A DNA stretch of 10,079 bases from Aquirhabdus sp. (lineage in GTDB: Bacteria; Pseudomonadota; Gammaproteobacteria; Pseudomonadales; Moraxellaceae), in the NCBI GenBank assembly GCA_030151145.1, contig JASLEL010000379.1, positions 1 through 10,079 on the forward strand, given 5' to 3'. The position numbers and the translations under genes were made by a program. The notes beneath the pieces are model-generated. The model was not told the DNA's origin. It worked only from the letters and a program-made list of their open reading frames with translations, and did no database searches. This document shows positions 6,804 to 10,079 of the stretch, one piece after another (within the stretch, counting starts at the first letter, position 1; every line of letters starts with the position of its first letter).

Positions 6804-7397
6804 ATGAGCTATCTGATGATTCTGCATGAAGTAACGTTCTACGCGTTATACATTGCCATCGCGATCACGGCGTTTGTCATCATCGAGCGTTTGATTTTCT
6901 TTAGCACCACGGTCAAGAAAACCCGTGCGCTGGATGCCTCGCTGAAAACCACCAACACACCGGATGCATCCGTACTGACACACGACAGTGTGCCGGTACA
7001 GGTCGCCCGGACCGTGCTGGAGCGCATGCCACTGGTCCGTACCCGCCATGACTTAGAGGACCTCTCGCAAGAAGTCTATATCGAAGCCAAAGGCAAGCTG
7101 GCCCAGCACCTCTGGCTGCTCGACACCATCGTCACGGCAGCCCCGCTGCTGGGACTGTTAGGGACCATCTTTGGCATCATTGAGACCTTTACCACGCTGG
7201 CCTCCTCCGGCATCTCCGATCCCAAAGGTGTCTCTGCCGGGATCGGTACGGCGCTGTTTGCTACGGCTTTGGGGATTGCCACCGCGCTGTTTGGGCTGCT
7301 CTTTCTGAACTACTTCAATGAGCGTCTGGAGCGTGCCGGTGAGCAGATCAAGGTCCTGATCCTCAAGCTCATCACGGGTCGTTCCCCGCAAAACTAA
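6804..7397 (+). CDS. exbB: ExbB/TolQ/MotA-family motor subunit
   Basis: ExbB forms the inner-membrane pentamer that houses the ExbD helices and drives TonB. The 197-residue protein has three hydrophobic segments (about 8-30, 103-127 and 145-170). These are arranged as one N-terminal helix, a cytoplasmic loop and a C-terminal helical pair. The second helix carries the family motif TAAPLLGLLGTIFGII, including Thr121 in the position of the conserved channel threonine. The loop and third helix contain the typical ISDPKGVSAGIGTALFATALG. The start has AGGA 7 bases upstream and follows the receptor stop by 34 bases, so the two genes are likely cotranscribed. The gene order is unusual, since exbB normally precedes exbD directly; here it is last, on the far side of the receptor. 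TolQ is excluded on context, as no tolA, tolB or pal is present. Confidence 0.9.
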   Translation: MSYLMILHEVTFYALYIAIAITAFVIIERLIFFSTTVKKTRALDASLKTTNTPDASVLTHDSVPVQVARTVLERMPLVRTRHDLEDLSQEVYIEAKGKLAQHLWLLDTIVTAAPLLGLLGTIFGIIETFTTLASSGISDPKGVSAGIGTALFATALGIATALFGLLFLNYFNERLERAGEQIKVLILKLITGRSPQN

Positions 7398-7419
7398 ACG
7401 GACCCAAGCAAGGCCCACA

Positions 7420-7449
7420 AAAAAGCCCTCATCGATATGAGGGCTTTTT
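7420..7449. terminator. Bidirectional hairpin terminator between convergent genes
   Basis: A perfect 13-bp stem (7420-7432, AAAAAGCCCTCAT, with 7437-7449) closes a CGAT loop. There is an A-run on the left and a T-run on the right. It lies between the rightward exbB stop (7397) and the leftward stop at 7482, and fits termination of both transcripts. Confidence 0.92.
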
Positions 7450-7481
7450 GCTTTCTGTCATCACGACCTTTGACTTGCCGA

Positions 7482-9278
7482 TCAGCCGATCCGCGCCTGA
7501 ATGCGGTCACGGATATCCTCAAACAAACGGAAATAGACACTACGGGCAAAATGACTATCCGCACCATGATCCCGCTCGGATGGATCCGCCACATAATCAT
7601 CAATGCGCAGGTAAGTCACACGCGCATCCTCAGCGGCAAGCTGCCCGAGTACGTTATTCAGCGCATTGAAGCGATGCACGTCGATGAGTTGTCCTTCAGG
7701 ATCGAGTTTCTGTCTGGTGGCACCGAGCAGGAAGACATGAGCCTCCGGCGGTAGCCGCTGGATGATGGAAGACAGATTATCCTTGGTGACATGCTCTGCG
7801 ATGGTGCCTTCGTATTCGAAATTTTTCAGCTCATGGATACAGGGTAAGATCACAGGACGACGCGGATCATGCTCAAAGTCGGCAAGGTTGATCTCATTCG
7901 GGTCTATCGTCGTCACCAGCGCGGGTGGCAGGCCGATATTGAGCTGCACGCGAAAGCCCTGCTCGCGGTGCCGGTACACCACCGGACTCGGCTCGGCCCA
8001 AAAACCAAAGATATAGACACTCGCTCCGGATACCTCCAGCAGTCTCGACTGAAAATCCGAATCCTGATACCCGAGTGCCCGCAGCGAGTGCAACTGCGCA
8101 TCGCTGAGATCATCCACCGCCAGTCTGAACATCTGACTGTGATCAAAGCGGACCTCCATACCATGCCGCTGGAAAGCAAACTCCTGCACCAGCTCCTCGG
8201 TCAGAAGCTCAAAATAATGCGCCATCGCGACCATCTCGCAGCCGCCACGGATATAGATACGGGGGATTTTCTTGATGGCGGCTGCACCGCGACCCTGCCC
8301 TTGCTGCGGCGTATCATCCACGCGGATCCAGTCGATCTGTGCATCCGTCCGCGTGATATCGGTCAAGACGGTGCCCTGGATCTGGATCTCAGGTCGCCCC
8401 AGCCGCTGATACAGCCACGTCTCGACCTCCATGCCCAAGGTGCGGCAAGAGAAACAGTAATGGATCAGGTGCGGATTCATGGCATGCAGACCCTTGCGCT
8501 GGATATAAATCCCGCAATAGCCATAATCGCCATAGCGATCCACCACACGGACCAGACCCGCCTGTATATCCATACCGCTCAAGAGCACGCGCAGCGCATG
8601 GCGTGCAGCGTCCTGCTCTTCGGGTAAGCGCAGCTTGGTGAAATTGAGTTGATTGGTACGATTGATCAGCTCGATGGCGCGGTCGATGTTTTTGTCGATG
8701 TCGTGATCGATTGATACGCGGATGTCGCTGTCACGCAGGAAAGTATCATCACTGCTGGCCTGTGCCTTAAATTCAGCCCGCTGCTCCAGCAGCTTGTACT
8801 GCGCCAGACGGGTCAGGTCATGATCGTCTTTGCCTGTGCATAAAGGACTCGCCAGCAGACCGGCAATCACCTCCGGCCCTGCGATCTGGATGCCGTCGAC
8901 ATAGCGTGCGGCTTCGGCGAGGTTCATGGGATTATCATCGATAAAGAGCACCGTCGGCGCACGCAGTTGCACGGACTCGATCAGTTGCTTGAGGCGCGGA
9001 CCTTTACTGCTCCAGTCGATACTGGGAAAAATAAAATAATCCCAGAGTCCACGATCACGCAAGATCCGCTCAATCTCGGCGTGATCATTGCGCGAGCAGA
9101 TCGCGCTCATGATGCCGCGCTGCGCCAGCGCAATCACCGTATCGTGATGGGCCTGCAGATAGGTGATGCCGCCTTCGGTCAGCGTGCCTTGCCAGAAGAC
9201 CTCGTCCAGATCCCAGATTACGAGGCGTATGTGTTCGGCGGTGTCATGCAAGATTCCGTACTCCAGCTGGCGGCCCAC
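7482..9278 (-). CDS. FkbH-like HAD-IIIC protein with C-terminal SGNH-like domain
   Basis: The N-terminal half matches FkbH-like HAD-superfamily proteins, which in polyketide clusters load a glyceryl unit from 1,3-bisphosphoglycerate onto a carrier protein. HAD motifs are present: DLDEV with Asp23/Asp25 (motif I, Val in place of the usual Thr), Ser62 in CSRND (II), Lys92 in SSKG (III), and LFIDDNP with Asp114/Asp115 (IV). A second part (about 175-300) has the family signatures INRTNQLN, RYGDYGYCG and FSCRTLG with Cys278. Residues about 335-598 are extra. IYIRGGCEM (341-349) and DSHF (574-577) are placed like block I and the C-terminal Asp-x-His of SGNH hydrolases, with Cys347 where Ser is usual; the segment is reminiscent of GSCVSRD-type uncharacterised domains. 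The start is GTG at 9278, since no ATG lies between the upstream in-frame stop and the HAD domain; its ribosome site (GGGA) is weak. No carrier protein or synthase is adjacent, so its acceptor is unknown. Confidence 0.85.
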   Translation of the reverse strand: MGRQLEYGILHDTAEHIRLVIWDLDEVFWQGTLTEGGITYLQAHHDTVIALAQRGIMSAICSRNDHAEIERILRDRGLWDYFIFPSIDWSSKGPRLKQLIESVQLRAPTVLFIDDNPMNLAEAARYVDGIQIAGPEVIAGLLASPLCTGKDDHDLTRLAQYKLLEQRAEFKAQASSDDTFLRDSDIRVSIDHDIDKNIDRAIELINRTNQLNFTKLRLPEEQDAARHALRVLLSGMDIQAGLVRVVDRYGDYGYCGIYIQRKGLHAMNPHLIHYCFSCRTLGMEVETWLYQRLGRPEIQIQGTVLTDITRTDAQIDWIRVDDTPQQGQGRGAAAIKKIPRIYIRGGCEMVAMAHYFELLTEELVQEFAFQRHGMEVRFDHSQMFRLAVDDLSDAQLHSLRALGYQDSDFQSRLLEVSGASVYIFGFWAEPSPVVYRHREQGFRVQLNIGLPPALVTTIDPNEINLADFEHDPRRPVILPCIHELKNFEYEGTIAEHVTKDNLSSIIQRLPPEAHVFLLGATRQKLDPEGQLIDVHRFNALNNVLGQLAAEDARVTYLRIDDYVADPSERDHGADSHFARSVYFRLFEDIRDRIQARIG

Positions 9279-9420
9279 TGCGTAAATCCCAATCCTATCA
9301 ATATCGACGATGCTTTGATGACGGTCACGACATCACCGAAGCTGAGGCCAAAGCTAGCATGATTTGAGCGAGAGGACTACTGATGGATGTGGGGTGCAGG
9401 AGGCTGTTTTTATGCTTGAT

Positions 9421-9840
9421 TTACTTGCTCGCGCACAAAAGGCCAAATACCTGAAGGTCGCTCATATCCGGGTCGAGGTCGATAAAATCCGGGTTATCCG
9501 AATCATACTCGACGGAATGGACCATCATCCCCTCGCCGTGCGGTTGTTCATAATATTTAATTTGCACCGCTGCGAGCTTCCGCGCCGAGCAATCCGCCAC
9601 CTCCAGCATCAGCGCGGATGAATAGTGCGCATCCGGCTGATCAGATGAGGTTTGCGGTTTGGCGTACTCCTCCTTCACCCAGCCCTTGACCAACTGATCC
9701 GTACGGCTGATCGACGAGGTATCGACAAAGATTTCATTACCATTGGAGTAGACCTTTACCGACTGCCAGCTCGCAGCCATCGCCGTCGAGCACGCCAGCA
9801 TGCCGACCATGGACATCATCCACACCATATTGCTACGCAT
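9421..9840 (-). CDS. Small exported protein resembling surface-adhesin protein E
   Basis: A 139-residue secreted protein. The chosen ATG at 9840 follows a GGGGTGG ribosome site and gives a clean signal peptide with cleavage expected after AMAA (residue 23). The frame is open 27 codons further upstream, but those codons read through the promoter and ribosome site. The mature part has the pattern of adhesin-E-like domains: an opening Trp (SWQSV), a strand ending IFVDTSSISR, a conserved Trp54 in KGWVKEEYA, YSSALMLEVADCS, and a closing FGLLCASK. Cys84 and Cys136 probably form a disulfide. Family members in Haemophilus bind host matrix proteins, but most homologues are uncharacterised and I do not claim adhesion here. 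The stop lies 142 bases before the FkbH-like gene on the same strand, with no clear terminator between, so cotranscription is possible. Confidence 0.75.
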   Translation of the reverse strand: MRSNMVWMMSMVGMLACSTAMAASWQSVKVYSNGNEIFVDTSSISRTDQLVKGWVKEEYAKPQTSSDQPDAHYSSALMLEVADCSARKLAAVQIKYYEQPHGEGMMVHSVEYDSDNPDFIDLDPDMSDLQVFGLLCASK

Positions 9841-9871
9841 ACACCACCCCACCGTGATGAGTATGACCACC

Positions 9872-9899
9872 AGCATAGCGCAGTTGGATCGCCTTGCAA
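9872..9899 (-). promoter_or_regulatory. Possible sigma-70 promoter of the small exported protein
   Basis: On the minus strand TTGCAA (9894-9899) and TATGCT (9872-9877) are separated by 16 bases, each matching four of six consensus positions. Transcription would start near 9865, giving a leader of about 25 bases with the GGGGTGG ribosome site before ATG 9840. It lies just beyond the terminator at 9950-9975, as expected for a fresh transcription unit. Confidence 0.42.
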
Positions 9900-9949
9900 T
9901 GGCAGAATTCACCCATTCCACACACCATCACACCCATCAAAAGCGCCAT

Positions 9950-9975
9950 AAAAAAAGCCATCCGTAGATGGCTTT
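9950..9975 (-). terminator. Rho-independent terminator of the leftward gene at the right edge
   Basis: On the minus strand AAAGCCATC (9967-9975) pairs with GATGGCTTT (9954-9962) around a 4-base loop and runs into seven T residues. The + strand side has only three T residues after the stem, so the element is directional. It would end the transcript of the gene whose stop is at 10030. Confidence 0.85.
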
Positions 9976-9980
9976 CTGAT

Positions 9981-10014
9981 CCTCCTCAGCAGGCACAGCG
10001 GCGTACTGAGGAGG
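9981..10014. repeat. Inverted repeat between the right-edge stop codon and its terminator
   Basis: CCTCCTCAG (9981-9989) and CTGAGGAGG (10006-10014) are perfect 9-bp arms around a 16-base loop. They lie 15 bases downstream of the leftward stop codon and immediately before the U-tract hairpin. In RNA this would form a second stable hairpin, possibly protecting the 3' end of the transcript. It has no U-run of its own. Confidence 0.6.
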
Positions 10015-10029
10015 CGGATGCTGCGGGGA

Positions 10030-10079
10030 TTAAGCACCCAAGGACGCAATCGCCGCATTAAACGTGCTGCTTGGACGCA
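10030..10079 (-). CDS. C-terminal end of a leftward gene (perhaps monomeric isocitrate dehydrogenase)
   Basis: On the minus strand the frame entering at the window edge reads RPSSTFNAAIASLGA followed by TAA (10030-10032). Two proper terminator structures lie beyond it, so this is very probably a real gene end. Only 15 full codons are visible. The partial codon before them ends in TG, so Met is possible. The RPSxTFNAA ending recalls the C-terminus of monomeric NADP-dependent isocitrate dehydrogenases, a TCA-cycle enzyme common in this bacterial group. That is recollection of a short motif and not secure. Confidence 0.45.
   Translation of the reverse strand, partial: RPSSTFNAAIASLGA

Noticed and set aside
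7869..8627. A 252-codon rightward open frame opposite the FkbH-like gene.
   Set aside because: It is antisense to conserved FkbH motifs and has no recognisable protein features.
9279..9420. A hidden N-terminal extension or frameshift of the FkbH-like gene.
   Set aside because: The minus-strand frame meets a stop without an ATG, the HAD domain is already complete from residue 17, and the only nearby ATG (9360) opens an 11-codon frame.

Overview
The window reads as chromosomal DNA of a Gram-negative, moderately GC-rich bacterium, most likely a gammaproteobacterium. The evidence is a family I secreted lipase, a complete TonB energy-transduction set with an outer-membrane receptor, and Sec-type signal peptides. 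The lipase C-terminus is very close to Pseudomonas LipA, which points to the Pseudomonadales (Pseudomonas or Moraxellaceae side). The genus is not determinable from this window.

Layout, left to right. (1) 1-672 is the 3' part of a rightward LipA-type lipase gene, ending in a strong hairpin terminator (689-727) that is T-rich on both strands. (2) 751-828 is a small structured extragenic element. (3) 891-2768 is a leftward gene for a full-length ABC exporter half-transporter. (4) 2769-3051 is a divergent promoter region with a perfect 15-bp palindrome. (5) 3052-7397 is a rightward four-gene cassette: exbD, tonB, a TonB-dependent receptor, exbB. It is closed by a bidirectional hairpin terminator (7420-7449). 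(6) 7482-9278 is a leftward gene for an FkbH-like HAD protein with an extra C-terminal domain. (7) 9421-9840 is a leftward gene for a small exported protein resembling surface-adhesin E. (8) 9950-10014 holds the terminator structures of a leftward gene whose last codons lie at 10030-10079.

The core is the TonB cassette. ExbB and ExbD form the proton-driven inner-membrane motor, TonB spans the periplasm, and the receptor between tonB and exbB is the obvious client. The cassette is therefore a self-contained, probably substrate-dedicated import system. A near-palindrome overlapping a possible promoter just before the receptor gene suggests the receptor can be boosted independently of exbD-tonB. 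No siderophore or haem enzyme gene is visible, so the substrate stays open.

The least ordinary protein is the 598-residue FkbH-like protein. Its C-terminal half looks like an SGNH-hydrolase-type fold with Cys where Ser is usual, and no polyketide, peptide or glycan assembly genes lie beside it. I found no CRISPR array, tRNA, rRNA, insertion sequence or phage gene.
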